Below are positions 7,472 to 17,110 of a DNA stretch of 64,000 nucleotides, piece after piece. The DNA is from Mycoavidus sp. B2-EB (GTDB lineage: Bacteria > Pseudomonadota > Gammaproteobacteria > Burkholderiales > Burkholderiaceae). The DNA lies in NCBI RefSeq assembly GCF_014218255.1, contig NZ_AP021872.1:806001-870000 (forward strand), written 5' to 3'. The first letter of the stretch is position 1; every line of letters begins with the position of its first letter. A program made the position numbers and the translations under genes. The notes under the pieces were generated by a model. That model worked only from the letters and a program-made list of their open reading frames with translations. It made no database searches and was not told the DNA's origin.

Positions 7472-10156
7472 TTACTCGGCTTCTGTCGCCAGTGCGTGTA
7501 ATTCAAATAATATATCTAGCGCTTCACGCGGCCGCACTTCATCTGGATTAAGAGCGCGTAGCTTTTTAAGGGTGGCGTGCTCCGTTGGTACCGTGCATAA
7601 GCTTTCGTCTGGCACACTGACGGCGGGCGTAGCGAGATTGAACAGATCCAATTGTGGCGAAGGGCGATTTAACGCTTGTTGTTCTAATTGCTGCAGGTGT
7701 TTGCGGGCAGCGCGAATCACGCCGGGCGGTACGCCTGCCAGTTGGGCGACTTGTAAACCATAACTTTGGTTGGCGGGCCCTTCATTGACGGTGTGCAAGA
7801 ACACAATCCCTTGTTGATGTTCGGCCGCGGATAAATGCACATTAGCGGCCTGTTCAAATTCATCAGGGAGTTGTGTAAGCTCAAAATAATGGGTGGCAAA
7901 TAGCGTATAGCAACCGTTTACGGTGAGCAAATGTCGTGCAATTGCCCAGGCCAGCGCTAGGCCATCGAAAGTCGAGGTGCCGCGTCCGATTTCATCCATG
8001 AGCACTAAGCTAGCCGGAGTTGCGTGATGCAAAATCGTTGCGGCTTCAGTCATTTCAACCATAAACGTTGAACGCCCTCCCGCTAGATCGTCGGCCGCGC
8101 CAATGCGCGTAAAAATTCGGTCAATCGGCCCCAAGCGCGCGCTTTGTGCCGGTACATAAGAGCCAATATAAGCCAGCAGCACCAACAATGCGGTTTGCCG
8201 CATAAAAGTAGATTTGCCGCCCATATTCGGGCCGGTGATAAAAAGCAGTTTGCGCTGCGCGGAAAGTTGGCAATCATTCGGAATAAATCGCTCAATTTGA
8301 GCCGCTACCACGGGGTGGCATCCTTGCTCAATTGCAATTCCGCTTTCATGCGTTAATTCAGGTGCAGTCCAATGATGCATGCGTGCGCGTTCGGCAAAGG
8401 TTGCCAGGACATCGAGTTCAGCCAAAGCGGCTGCGATGCGTTGGCATTGCGCGATATAAGTTAGCAGCGTTTGCAGCAACTCATCGTATAAGGTTTTTTC
8501 GCGCATCAGAGCGCGTTCTTGGGCGGACAAGGCTTTATCTTCAAACGTCTTAAGCTCTGGAGTAATATAGCGCTCTGCGTTTTTTAGGGTTTGCCGCCGC
8601 CGATAGTCAGCCGGCACTTTATCGGTTTGGCCGCGGGTTACCTCAATAAAAAAGCCATGCACTTTATTGTATTCGACGCGTAGATTTGCAATTCCGGTGC
8701 GGATGCGTTCCCGCGTTTCTAATTCCAACAAAAACTGACCGCAATTTTTGGAAATCGAGCGCAATTCATCGAGTTCTGCATCGTGGCCGTTGGCAATCAC
8801 GCCGCCATCACGAATCATCGCTGCCGGTTCAACGGCAATCGCTCGTTGCAGCAAAGCGAGGCACTCCACTGGAGGTTCCAGCGCGGCGCTTAATGTCGTT
8901 AGCAAAGAAGCTGACGGAGTGAGAGGAACCAGGTGAGCGTTGATGTTTGGGAGTTGATGCAATGAATCGCGTAGACTGGCTAAATCGCGCGGGCGGGCGT
9001 TTAAGAGGGCAATACGGCCTGTGATCCGTTCAATATCGGCGATCTGCCGCAGGCTTTGGCGCAATTCAAGCAAGCCATCGCCCGCGGCATGCGACTCGGC
9101 TTGCAGCCAGGCGGTGACGGCTTGTTGCCTGGTCTGGGCAATCTGCATGTCGCGGGGTGGGTGATGCAGCCAATGGCGCAGTAATCTACTGCCCATTGAT
9201 GTGCAACAGGTATCGAGTACCGAGAGTAAAGTTGGGGCATCCGTGCCACGCAAGGTTTCAGTGAGCTCGAGATTACGGCGGGTGGCCGGATCAAGACTAA
9301 TATATTGCGTTTCTTGTTCAACTTGTATGCTGCGTATATGGCGTAATTGCTGGCCTTGCGTGGCGGCAGCATAGAGTAATAGAGCGCCTGCTGCGCCACA
9401 GGCGGCGGATGAGGTGTGAACGCCAAAGCTATCAAGGTTGGCGACAGCCAGTTGTTCACATAAGCGCTTATGCCCTGCATCCAGATCGAAATGCCAGCTT
9501 GGAACGCGGGTTAAGGCACCCAACCAATGAGGCGGCGCTGCCGCGTTATTTTCAGCGACGAGGATTTCAGCCGGGCGAATCCGCTCCAGCAGCGCGGGCA
9601 AATCAGCCGGGTTGGTCTCGGTCAGCCGCAAAGCGCCACTGGCTAAATTAAGCCAGGCTAAGCCGAGTGTCTGGCTTCGGTTGCGGCGGTTTTGCACGGC
9701 TGCAAAAGCCAGCAAGCAGGCATCTTGCTTATCTGAGAGGAGGGCGGCATCGGTTAAGGTGCCCGGCGTGACAATGCGCATGACTTTGCGCTCGACGGGT
9801 CCTTTTGAGGCGTTAGGATCGCCAATTTGCTCACAAATAGCGACAGATTCCCCCAGTTTGACCAATTTTGCCAGATATTGCTCAAGCGCATGATAGGGTA
9901 CACCCGCCATTTTGATCGGTTGTCCAGCCGATGCGCCGCGTTGTGTTAGCGTTACATCGAGTAGGCGTGAGGCCTTCTCAGCATCTTCGAAAAAAAGCTC
10001 ATAAAAATCTCCCATCCGATACAGAAGTAGAGTGTGCGGGTGCTCCGCTTTAATCCGCAGATATTGCTGCATCATTGGCGTATGGCCGCTAGCGTCGCGA
10101 GAGTGGGGCGGGGTGTTCGAGGTAAAAGAGTCTTCGTTTAATGGCTGAAAATGCAT
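7472..10156 (-). CDS. mutS: DNA mismatch repair protein MutS
   Basis: An 894-residue mismatch recognition ATPase. The N-terminal mismatch-binding domain includes [12 protein letters not shown], whose Phe-x-Glu is the mismatch-probing motif. Connector, lever and clamp domains follow, then the ABC-type ATPase with Walker [10 protein letters not shown] at residues 642-650 and Walker B/signature [16 protein letters not shown]. The C-terminal helix-turn-helix (VIRAARKHL) and tail are present, so the gene is complete and should be functional. This is notable because many reduced endosymbiont genomes lose mutS. Confidence 0.97.
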   Translation of the reverse strand: MHFQPLNEDSFTSNTPPHSRDASGHTPMMQQYLRIKAEHPHTLLLYRMGDFYELFFEDAEKASRLLDVTLTQRGASAGQPIKMAGVPYHALEQYLAKLVKLGESVAICEQIGDPNASKGPVERKVMRIVTPGTLTDAALLSDKQDACLLAFAAVQNRRNRSQTLGLAWLNLASGALRLTETNPADLPALLERIRPAEILVAENNAAAPPHWLGALTRVPSWHFDLDAGHKRLCEQLAVANLDSFGVHTSSAACGAAGALLLYAAATQGQQLRHIRSIQVEQETQYISLDPATRRNLELTETLRGTDAPTLLSVLDTCCTSMGSRLLRHWLHHPPRDMQIAQTRQQAVTAWLQAESHAAGDGLLELRQSLRQIADIERITGRIALLNARPRDLASLRDSLHQLPNINAHLVPLTPSASLLTTLSAALEPPVECLALLQRAIAVEPAAMIRDGGVIANGHDAELDELRSISKNCGQFLLELETRERIRTGIANLRVEYNKVHGFFIEVTRGQTDKVPADYRRRQTLKNAERYITPELKTFEDKALSAQERALMREKTLYDELLQTLLTYIAQCQRIAAALAELDVLATFAERARMHHWTAPELTHESGIAIEQGCHPVVAAQIERFIPNDCQLSAQRKLLFITGPNMGGKSTFMRQTALLVLLAYIGSYVPAQSARLGPIDRIFTRIGAADDLAGGRSTFMVEMTEAATILHHATPASLVLMDEIGRGTSTFDGLALAWAIARHLLTVNGCYTLFATHYFELTQLPDEFEQAANVHLSAAEHQQGIVFLHTVNEGPANQSYGLQVAQLAGVPPGVIRAARKHLQQLEQQALNRPSPQLDLFNLATPAVSVPDESLCTVPTEHATLKKLRALNPDEVRPREALDILFELHALATEAE

Positions 10157-10402
10157 ATTTTGGTCTGAGAAAGGCTTGCGTGCTGGCTTTTGTTGTTAGG
10201 CGTTAGTCTAATCCAGTTTGGCGCTTAAGACACAGAATCTCGCGTCAAAAATAGTGCACTTTATCGCTTAGACATTAAATCGCTCATAATTCTTATTTCG
10301 TTGCTGCTATAAACTTGAACAAAGATTTACGATGGATTATCTTAGAAGACCATCGATGGATTTCGATGTGATTATAAAGCGAGTAACTCAACGGGGTTTG
10401 TT

Positions 10403-10603
10403 ATGTCTGTCATGCATTTTTTAGGGAAAATTTTAAAAACCTTACAGGATCAATGGTATTTGGCTCGTACGCGCTCAGCACTAGATTTGCTAGATGATGA
10501 AACCTTAAAGGACATAGGTTTAACGCGGGCGCAAGTCTGGGAAAATCCAAGATTAGCCAATTGGATAAGAAACGATCCTTATCGTCATCATAAAGCCAGT
10601 TAG
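10403..10603 (+). CDS. DUF1127 family small protein
   Basis: A 66-residue protein. The core LLDDETLKDIGLTRAQV is the DUF1127 (YjiS-like) signature, a short Arg-rich helical family. Characterised alphaproteobacterial members bind RNA and influence phosphate and carbon metabolism, but the role here is unknown. A GGGG run lies upstream of the ATG. It stands alone, followed by a perfect hairpin and the convergent emrA-like gene. Confidence 0.75.
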   Translation: MSVMHFLGKILKTLQDQWYLARTRSALDLLDDETLKDIGLTRAQVWENPRLANWIRNDPYRHHKAS

Positions 10604-10623
10604 GATTATTATTTTATAGTTTC

Positions 10624-10661
10624 ATCGATACCTGAGTGGATAATAAATAGCAGGTATCGAT
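10624..10661 (+). terminator. hairpin after the DUF1127 gene
   Basis: A perfect 11-bp inverted repeat (ATCGATACCTG / CAGGTATCGAT) with a 16-nt loop, followed on the plus strand by a T/G-rich stretch. It lies between the convergent DUF1127 and emrA-like genes and could serve either direction. Confidence 0.5.
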
Positions 10662-10703
10662 CTTTGGGTTTATAAAAGATAAATATAAACCTAATATTAT
10701 TGG

Positions 10704-11882
10704 CTATATATCTGAATGCTCCGCAATAATGCGTTGAATTTCTGCTTCCGCTTGCTTCCCAGATTGATCAAATACCTTGGTTTCGTATGAAGAGGTGGAC
10801 TGTAGTAGAGCGGTTTCAGCATTCGTCGGATGGAGATCGATCGTAGCGTGCATCGATAGGCCAAGGCGGAGCGGGTGTTTTTCTAGCTCGTTAGGATCGA
10901 GCGCAATTCTCACTGGCAGCCGCTGGACGACTTTAATCCAATTACCCGTCGCATTTTGCGCTGGTAAAAGCGAAAACGCGCTGCCCGTGCCTGCTGAAAA
11001 ACCGGCCACACGGCCGTGGTAGACTACCGATTTGCCATACATATCCGCGCTTAGCGTCACGGGCTGACCGAGGCGAATCTGTTTAAGTTGAACTTCTTTA
11101 AAATTTGCATCAACCCATACGTTATTGAGTGGCACCACCGCCATTAAAGGGGTGCCGGGCGCAACACGTTGCCCGACTTGAACCGAGCGCTTAGCGACAT
11201 AGCCTGTAATTGGAGCAGGTAATGTATTACGCGCGTCGTTTAGCCAAGCGCTGCGTAGTTTCGCCGCAGCGGTCAGCACATTCGGATGCGCGGCAAGCTG
11301 CGTGCGACCCGTCAGTGCGCGGCTTGAGGCAAGTTGTTCTTGGGCTACGCGCAGGGCCGCTCGCGCGGAAGCAACTGCATTTTGAGCATGCTCGATCTCT
11401 TCAACCGACAGCGCTCCCGATTGCGCCAGCATTTGCCGGCGGCGTAAATTGCCTTGCGCCCGCGCGAGCTCAGTTTGGCGTTGCGCTAGATAAGCTTGGT
11501 TCGTCATGTTACCGACATAGAGCGTACGGACTTGGCGTACCGCTTGCGCGAGTCCGGCTTTAGCTTCTTCTAAAGCGAGTTTGGCATCGGCTGAATCGAG
11601 CTGCACGATGGGCGCACCGACCTGTATCCGTTGTGTATCGTCAGCATAAACCGCAACTACAGTGCCGGTGACTTGCGGCGTAATTTGGACAATACTGCCA
11701 TTAACATAGGCATCATCTGTGGTTTCGTAAAAACGCGAATGCAGAAAATAATATAAGCTATACCCGATGACTGTGCTGCCAATGCATGCGCACAGTGTGA
11801 GCATCATGCGGTGGCGTTTGCGATTGATGGGCGGTTCGTTGACGGTCACTGAGGCAGACGACTGCCGCTGAGTGCCACTCAT
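10704..11882 (-). CDS. EmrA-like HlyD-family membrane fusion protein
   Basis: A 392-residue periplasmic adaptor. One N-terminal transmembrane helix (residues about 25-46) is followed by TTDDAYVNGSIVQITPQVTGTV, split here only for description, which is the EmrA-type biotinyl/lipoyl half. Then come a long alpha-hairpin, the second lipoyl half (TLPAPITGYVAKRSVQVGQ) and a beta-barrel domain. Such proteins link an inner-membrane MFS pump (EmrB) to an outer-membrane channel and export drugs or fatty acids. No EmrB or TolC-type gene is next to it: the upstream neighbour is a binding protein and downstream is DUF1127. It is therefore an orphan adaptor or uses a pump elsewhere. Confidence 0.87.
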   Translation of the reverse strand: MSGTQRQSSASVTVNEPPINRKRHRMMLTLCACIGSTVIGYSLYYFLHSRFYETTDDAYVNGSIVQITPQVTGTVVAVYADDTQRIQVGAPIVQLDSADAKLALEEAKAGLAQAVRQVRTLYVGNMTNQAYLAQRQTELARAQGNLRRRQMLAQSGALSVEEIEHAQNAVASARAALRVAQEQLASSRALTGRTQLAAHPNVLTAAAKLRSAWLNDARNTLPAPITGYVAKRSVQVGQRVAPGTPLMAVVPLNNVWVDANFKEVQLKQIRLGQPVTLSADMYGKSVVYHGRVAGFSAGTGSAFSLLPAQNATGNWIKVVQRLPVRIALDPNELEKHPLRLGLSMHATIDLHPTNAETALLQSTSSYETKVFDQSGKQAEAEIQRIIAEHSDI

Positions 11883-11988
11883 ATTTTTTTCCTTTTTGAA
11901 ACGAAGGGGTGGGTCCTAGCATGCTACTTTTTGGGCTAAAGCCAGTACGCTCGGGCGAAGTTGTTGCAACAAGAACGATAACACGAGA

Positions 11989-13149
11989 TTATTTTTTATG
12001 CATGATAGGCTGAGCCTCCCATTGCCTATGCACAACCTTATAGACGATGGCCTCGCTTTGCTTCAAATCGCCAAACTCATCATAAGCCAGCGTTTCTACT
12101 GTGATCGCAGGCATTTCAGTCTTAGCCAGATAAGGTAAGTATTGTTCGGGTTCAGCTGAATCCGCTGTTTTCATTGCAGTAAACATGGCCATCGCGCCGT
12201 CATAAGCATAAGGTGAATAGATCTGCACTTTCTCGTGAAAACGTTTTTCATATTTCTCTGCATATTCTTTGCCGTGTGGCATTTTATCCAGCGGCAGACA
12301 GATCGATGAAGCGATAACGCCTTCGGCGGCCGGCCCCGCCACTTTTAAAAAAGCCTTTGATTTAATCCCTTCACTGCCAATTAAAACAGCATCTATATGC
12401 AGTGCGCGCATTTGTTTAGCCATGGCTGCCGCTTGCGCATCAACGCCTCCATAAAAGATCGCTTGTGGATGACTCCGCTTGAGGCGAGTTAAGAGGGCCT
12501 TAAAATCAATCGTTTTATCGCTGCCGTACTCATGGCCAACGATTTTGATGCCCTCTGCTTGAGCGGCGGTTTCAAATTGATCGGCTAAACCCCGACCATA
12601 GGTGGTGCGGTCATCGACAATGGCGATGCGTTCCAATTTAAGTTTTTTGGCGACATAAGCACTGACCAAGGCACTTTGCTGGAGATCTGAAGCGAGCATG
12701 CGAAAGGTAGTTTTAAAGCCTTGTTGAGTGTACTGAGGGGCTGAGGCCATGGCAATTTGGGGAATGTTGGCTTGAGCGTAAATATGAGAAGCCGGAATGG
12801 TGGTGCCTGAATTAAAATGACCCAAAACCCCCTTAATATTTTGGTCTACCAGATTTTTAGCCACGCTAATCGCCATATGAGGATCGGCGCGGTCATCCTG
12901 CGTTAGCAGTACGATTCGAATGGGCTCGCCGCCAATCACCGGTTCAGTTGCATTGAAATCTTCAACCGCGAGAATCACACCATTTAGAAAATCCCGACCG
13001 TAATGGGCTTGTGCGCCAGTAATAGGCACTGCGCATCCAACCTTGATTTCGGCAATATTCTGAGCATTGCGCGCCGCAGCGCTGAAGCTAATACCCAACA
13101 TCCATCCTGCTAGCAAGATGAGGTTTATGCGTTTAAGAAACCGTTCCAT
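11989..13149 (-). CDS. branched-chain amino acid ABC transporter binding protein (LivK-type)
   Basis: A 386-residue periplasmic binding protein of the type I fold. A signal peptide (MERFLKRINLILLAGW, cut near SFSAAA) is followed by IKVGCAVPITGAQAHYGRDF, the hallmark start of Leu/Ile/Val binding proteins. GVLGHFNSGTTIPAS forms part of the ligand pocket. No livHMGF permease or ATPase genes are adjacent, so it either serves a transporter encoded elsewhere or has become a stand-alone receptor. A Shine-Dalgarno-like GGAG precedes the ATG. Confidence 0.88.
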   Translation of the reverse strand: MERFLKRINLILLAGWMLGISFSAAARNAQNIAEIKVGCAVPITGAQAHYGRDFLNGVILAVEDFNATEPVIGGEPIRIVLLTQDDRADPHMAISVAKNLVDQNIKGVLGHFNSGTTIPASHIYAQANIPQIAMASAPQYTQQGFKTTFRMLASDLQQSALVSAYVAKKLKLERIAIVDDRTTYGRGLADQFETAAQAEGIKIVGHEYGSDKTIDFKALLTRLKRSHPQAIFYGGVDAQAAAMAKQMRALHIDAVLIGSEGIKSKAFLKVAGPAAEGVIASSICLPLDKMPHGKEYAEKYEKRFHEKVQIYSPYAYDGAMAMFTAMKTADSAEPEQYLPYLAKTEMPAITVETLAYDEFGDLKQSEAIVYKVVHRQWEAQPIMHKK

Positions 13150-13301
13150 TGCTCCTCCATTCTCCTGATGGTTTTATGGCTGAATCGTACGACAGCGCTA
13201 GCGAACTCAATGTAGCATAAATGATGCCTGATTTCTAAAAAGTGATGCTGGCTTCTCTCCGTACCCGACACAAGGCTCAAACGATTTGTCGTTCGTAAAA
13301 A

Positions 13302-13329
13302 TTGACTTATGAGTGATTTTTTGTACTTT
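13302..13329 (+). promoter_or_regulatory. possible sigma-70 promoter before the acyltransferase remnant
   Basis: TTGACT and TACTTT are separated by 16 bp in an AT-rich stretch, pointing toward the decayed acyltransferase. The sequence between 13150 and 13579 is otherwise without a convincing gene. A short inverted repeat TTCACC/GGTGAA lies just downstream. Confidence 0.3.
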
Positions 13330-13740
13330 ATAGTAACGGGTGTGAAATTTTCACCAAACGGTGAATTCTTGGTCTCGGGATATTGGTGTGAGGATTTTTA
13401 TTACAGATGCCCAGCTTAAATACTTCTGCATCTTGTTAAAAAATTTAAAGAGATCTTGTGGAAAACTAAGCTTTGTTGCTATAGTTTTTTGGTATTGAAC
13501 ATCAAAGTAAAAATCCGGTTGTTTGACATCTGTTGAATAATGAAGGGGCGTCCTCAGTGTAGCTTTTTTGAGGGCTGGCATGAAATCCCAAAAAGCGGTG
13601 ACAATGAGTAAAAAGATTCACTGGTTTTTCAATCAGATGCGTATTGCCTTCCTAGAGTGGCCACATCGCATTCGTGAAACGCGTAAAGCGTGCTTTAGTC
13701 CATCAAAATCGTTTGAGTTGTGCGCCATGCCTGTTCGATC

Positions 13741-14565
13741 ATGACAACCCGGACCTCAAACTCTAACGATCTGGCGGCAACCCCCAGGGTATGCACGACA
13801 AACCGCACAGTCTTCATGTATGGTGGGCAGGGTACCCAGTACTTTCAAATGGGGCGGCAGTTATATGAGAAGAACCTTGTATTTCGCCATCATATGGACG
13901 CATGCAGCGCAATCGTTGAGCCTGAACTTGGGTACTCACTGGCCCAGATTATTTATGATGAGCGTCGTAAACGATTGTGCGCTAGGCGGTATGCTGGTTG
14001 TATTGGCGCCGCTGGCTCACTTCGAGCAGTATCCTGATGTCTATCAGGGCGTTGAGCTGGGTTGCGCCAATTCTGCTAATAATTTTTGCGTTACCGGTCA
14101 TAGGGTAGCGCTGGAGCACGTGCAAGCCAGCTTAAGCAAAGCGAGTATTGGGGCAGTCGATCTGCCCGTTCTTTACCCATTTCATTCGAGCTATATCGAA
14201 TCCATAAAGGATAAGGTTATGACGCTCGCTAATGGCGTAGCGATTCAATCCCCGCATATACCTTATTACTCGTCTACTTACGGGCGTTTGATTAAAGAGT
14301 CCGATTAATTAATCCAGGTCAGTATCTTTGGGACGTTATCCGCAAGCCGGTGGATTTTCATGCGCTGATTCAGGCGCTGGTGTTAGAGAGGCCGCCTAAT
14401 GTCTTTGTAGACCTAAGTGCGACGGGCTCTCTGGCCAACTTTATCAAGTATATGCTGCATGATTCAACGCGATATCATCACGCGATCGATCAGTTTGGTC
14501 AGAACCTGAATAGCCTCTCTCTATTGCTGCGCGAACTCGGTTCAGACTACGGTGATGCGAGCTGA
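13741..14565 (+). pseudogene. acyltransferase (polyketide-type AT) pseudogene
   Basis: Three pieces in shifting frames together spell a polyketide acyltransferase. The first, from ATG 13741, gives TVFMYGGQGTQYFQMG, the AT N-terminus. Near 13960 the match jumps to another frame with GGMLVVLAPLAHFE and VLYPFHSSYIES, the catalytic-His region. Near 14300 it returns to the first frame with QYLWDVIRKPVDFH and ends at GDAS. The segment that should hold the GHSxGE nucleophile (about 80-100 residues) is missing, so an internal deletion and at least two frameshifts are present and activity is impossible. A 54-codon open frame (13580-13744) overlaps its start by ATGA but resembles nothing I know. The pseudogene is convergent with an intact AT gene. 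Confidence 0.8.
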
Positions 14566-14654
14566 TTGAAGTTGAATATAGTTCTTGCCAACAATTTATT
14601 TTGTGCTACGCTTTGCTTGTGTTGCGTGCTGCGAAAGATAAATAGAGTATGGCC

Positions 14655-15782
14655 TCATTGAGCAGGTTGCACGTCACATAACTCAAAATATCCGTTATAG
14701 CCTTCCAGGTAAATCGCAGCGCGGTGACCGAAGAGCATCATGGCCTGGGTTTTCGTCGCTATAGGGCGGTCTAGCGAAGCGGTCTTGACTTGGGTGCCGA
14801 TCGGATAGTTGTGATTCCATTCATTGATCTTCTTTTGTAATTCGGCAAGCGCTTGCTCACGGTCAGTATGCGGCATGGCGGCCGGTCTCTCAGGCATAGC
14901 AGGAGTCGTTACATCAGGTTGAGAAGTTGCGCTAGGTAGCGGATGCTTTTTGATGTCTGTGAGCAGCTTGGTTAATACGTTTCCTACGCCAAGCTCTTCG
15001 AAGAGGGTTTCTCCTTTGGTTAGCAGGTATTGGATGCTTTGGGTCCATTGCACCGGGTGCGTAATCTGGGCTGCTAGGTAGGCCCCAATGCGTTCAGTTT
15101 GGTAGGGGTTGGCATTAACGTTTGCGATGACCGGAATTGAAAGCGTAGAGAAAGTAAATTCCTTTAGATAAGCTTCAAATTCTTTCTGAGCGGCTTCCAT
15201 ATAGCGGGAGTGGAAAGCGCCGCTGGTATTCAATGGTGCGTATCGCGCGCCGCCGGTTTCAAAGAATGAGGCCGCGCGAATGATATCTTCTTTTAAGCCA
15301 GAAAGAATGGTTTGCGTGGGCGAATTCAGATTGGCGATGTCGATGGATGTCAGGTTATGAGTTTGTAAAATTTCCTTAACCGCTGTTTCCGTGAGTCCGA
15401 TGACGGCAGCCATCGCTCCTGCGGGCGCTGCGCTCATTAATTCTCCCCGCTTTTTGACGAGCTTTAGGCCATCTTCGAAACGGATTGCGCCTGACGCTTC
15501 CAGCGCATTGTATTCACCCAGACTGTGGCCGACAAGATAATCGGCGCGAGTGCTTGACGCGCGGTTGCGTTGCCGATATGCAAGCGCATTAACGACGAAT
15601 AAGGCGGGTTGCGTATAGCGTGTGTTATTCAGCTGTTTTTCTGAGTCTTTGAGGCACAGCTCCTGGATTGAATAACCCAGAATTTCGTTCGCGGTCGCGG
15701 TGAGCTCTGGGAAGAGTTCAAAGAGTTCGGCGCCCATTCCTTTCGCTTGGGAACCTTGACCTGGAAACATATAGACACTCAT
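14655..15782 (-). CDS. discrete malonyl-CoA acyltransferase (FabD/trans-AT type)
   Basis: Loads malonyl units onto acyl carrier proteins. The start is the ATG of MSVYMFPGQGSQ because GAGGGGG lies 6 nt upstream; an ATG five codons earlier overlaps that site. GHSLGE carries nucleophile Ser87, Arg112 follows, and AFHS holds catalytic His191, the malonyl-specific form. The AT domain ends near residue 290. A Pro/Ala linker and about 70 more residues follow (AELQKKINEWNHNYPIG onward), longer than housekeeping FabD. There is no fabH/fabG/acpP neighbourhood, so it is more likely a trans-acting AT for a polyketide synthase encoded elsewhere than the fatty-acid FabD. That functional choice is inference. 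Confidence 0.85.
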   Translation of the reverse strand: MSVYMFPGQGSQAKGMGAELFELFPELTATANEILGYSIQELCLKDSEKQLNNTRYTQPALFVVNALAYRQRNRASSTRADYLVGHSLGEYNALEASGAIRFEDGLKLVKKRGELMSAAPAGAMAAVIGLTETAVKEILQTHNLTSIDIANLNSPTQTILSGLKEDIIRAASFFETGGARYAPLNTSGAFHSRYMEAAQKEFEAYLKEFTFSTLSIPVIANVNANPYQTERIGAYLAAQITHPVQWTQSIQYLLTKGETLFEELGVGNVLTKLLTDIKKHPLPSATSQPDVTTPAMPERPAAMPHTDREQALAELQKKINEWNHNYPIGTQVKTASLDRPIATKTQAMMLFGHRAAIYLEGYNGYFELCDVQPAQ

Positions 15783-16301
15783 GACAATCCCCCTCATAAA
15801 ATGCTAACAGACTGTAAAAACGACTATAGACGCTGCGTAGGCTAGGATCAACTTTACGTTATTAAATCAGATCTAAGCCCCCCAATAAATTCGCCATCCT
15901 GGCTGAGGATTTCTGGCACAAAATTGTGCAGGACAAAGCCACAGCGCAGCTTTTTAAGCGCAGCCATGGTTATGGCGGTTGATCGTGTGCCAATCCACGT
16001 TAGCAGAGAAGTTAAAGCCTAACAAGTAGCTTCTCGCCTGGAATTAGCGCTTTATCCTATAGGAACGTTGTATCAATGAGCTAAATTGTTTGATCACGGA
16101 TTGCATGGTTTTTAATCAGACGAATGTATGATTTGGCATGTATTATTTGATTTAAGATGTTAATCTCATGCATAAAATGTCCGACATAAAAGGGGCGGTC
16201 TGTTCCGGGGCCCAGTCCTTACTTAACCCGGCTCAAGGAGCTTGTAGCGTAACTGTTTCTCATCATTCTTTGCTCGAATCAAAATAAAGGATTGCCGGAT
16301 T
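15783..16301. other. 519 bp gap with no recognisable gene
   Basis: Lies between the divergent acyltransferase and metallophosphoesterase genes. A short plus-strand open stretch near 15884-15985 (reading FAILAEDFWHKIVQDKATAQ) has no start or family I know and may be a gene fragment. The 16080-16200 part is AT-rich and probably carries the promoter for the downstream genes. Confidence 0.4.
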
Positions 16302-17063
16302 ATGAGAGTTTTTGCGCTGTCAGATTTACATATTGACTACGAGCTCAACCAGCAATGGACTGCGCAACTATCTACTTACGACTATCGTGATGATGTATTG
16401 ATCCTGGCCGGCGATGTCTCCGATTCTTTGCTACAGCTTGAGTGGTGCCTTAAAAGTTTGGTCAGCCGGTTTAAAAAAATTCTTTACGTGCCTGGTAACC
16501 ACGATCTCTGGGTGATACGGGATAAGTCTGAGCGTCATTCGTTAGACAAATTTAATCAGATTTGTACGCTGGTTAGAGATTGCGGCGCCTCAATGCAGGC
16601 ATTCCATGAGGGATCGTTATCCATCATTCCTCTTCTGGGCTGGTACGATTATTCGTTTGGTCAGCCGGACACAGAGCTTTTCTCCATCTGGGCGGATTTT
16701 TATGCCTGTCGTTGGCCGGCGCATTTTAGCGCACGTGATATTACTACCCATTTTGTTCAGCTGAATGAGCCTATATTAAGTCATGTCAGGCAAACCGTGA
16801 TTTCCTTCTCGCATTTCCTGCCGCGGATTGATCTGATGCCCGCCTATATTCCGCTTGATAAAAGAAAGCTTTATCCAGTTCTTGGCGCCTATGCCCTTGA
16901 AACACAGATTCGGCAATTAGCGTCAAAAATCCATGTTTACGGCCATAGCCACATTAATCAAAATATCACGATTGACGGTATTTCGTATATTAATAATGCC
17001 TTTGGGTATCCTCAGGAAGTTCGCATTACGGCTAAACAACTTCTGTGTGTCTACGAAATTTGA
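16302..17063 (+). CDS. calcineurin-like metallophosphoesterase
   Basis: A 253-residue dinuclear metal hydrolase. The full motif set is visible in order: DLH at residues 8-10, GDVSDS, GNHDLW, a histidine in SFSHFLPR, and GHSHIN near the C-terminus. Each supplies metal or phosphate ligands. Homologues of this length sit in some polyketide and non-ribosomal peptide loci but their substrates are mostly unknown. The phosphopantetheinyl transferase gene follows 47 bp later on the same strand, suggesting an operon. Confidence 0.87.
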   Translation: MRVFALSDLHIDYELNQQWTAQLSTYDYRDDVLILAGDVSDSLLQLEWCLKSLVSRFKKILYVPGNHDLWVIRDKSERHSLDKFNQICTLVRDCGASMQAFHEGSLSIIPLLGWYDYSFGQPDTELFSIWADFYACRWPAHFSARDITTHFVQLNEPILSHVRQTVISFSHFLPRIDLMPAYIPLDKRKLYPVLGAYALETQIRQLASKIHVYGHSHINQNITIDGISYINNAFGYPQEVRITAKQLLCVYEI

Positions 17064-17110
17064 GCAATGGCCGCCATCCTTAAACAACGGTCAATGTACT
17101 AGGTTTTATC

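Noticed and set aside
13351-13581. 76-codon minus-strand open frame
   Set aside because: No ribosome-binding site, no recognisable motif, AT-rich stretch that could be open by chance; overlaps the promoter candidate on the other strand.
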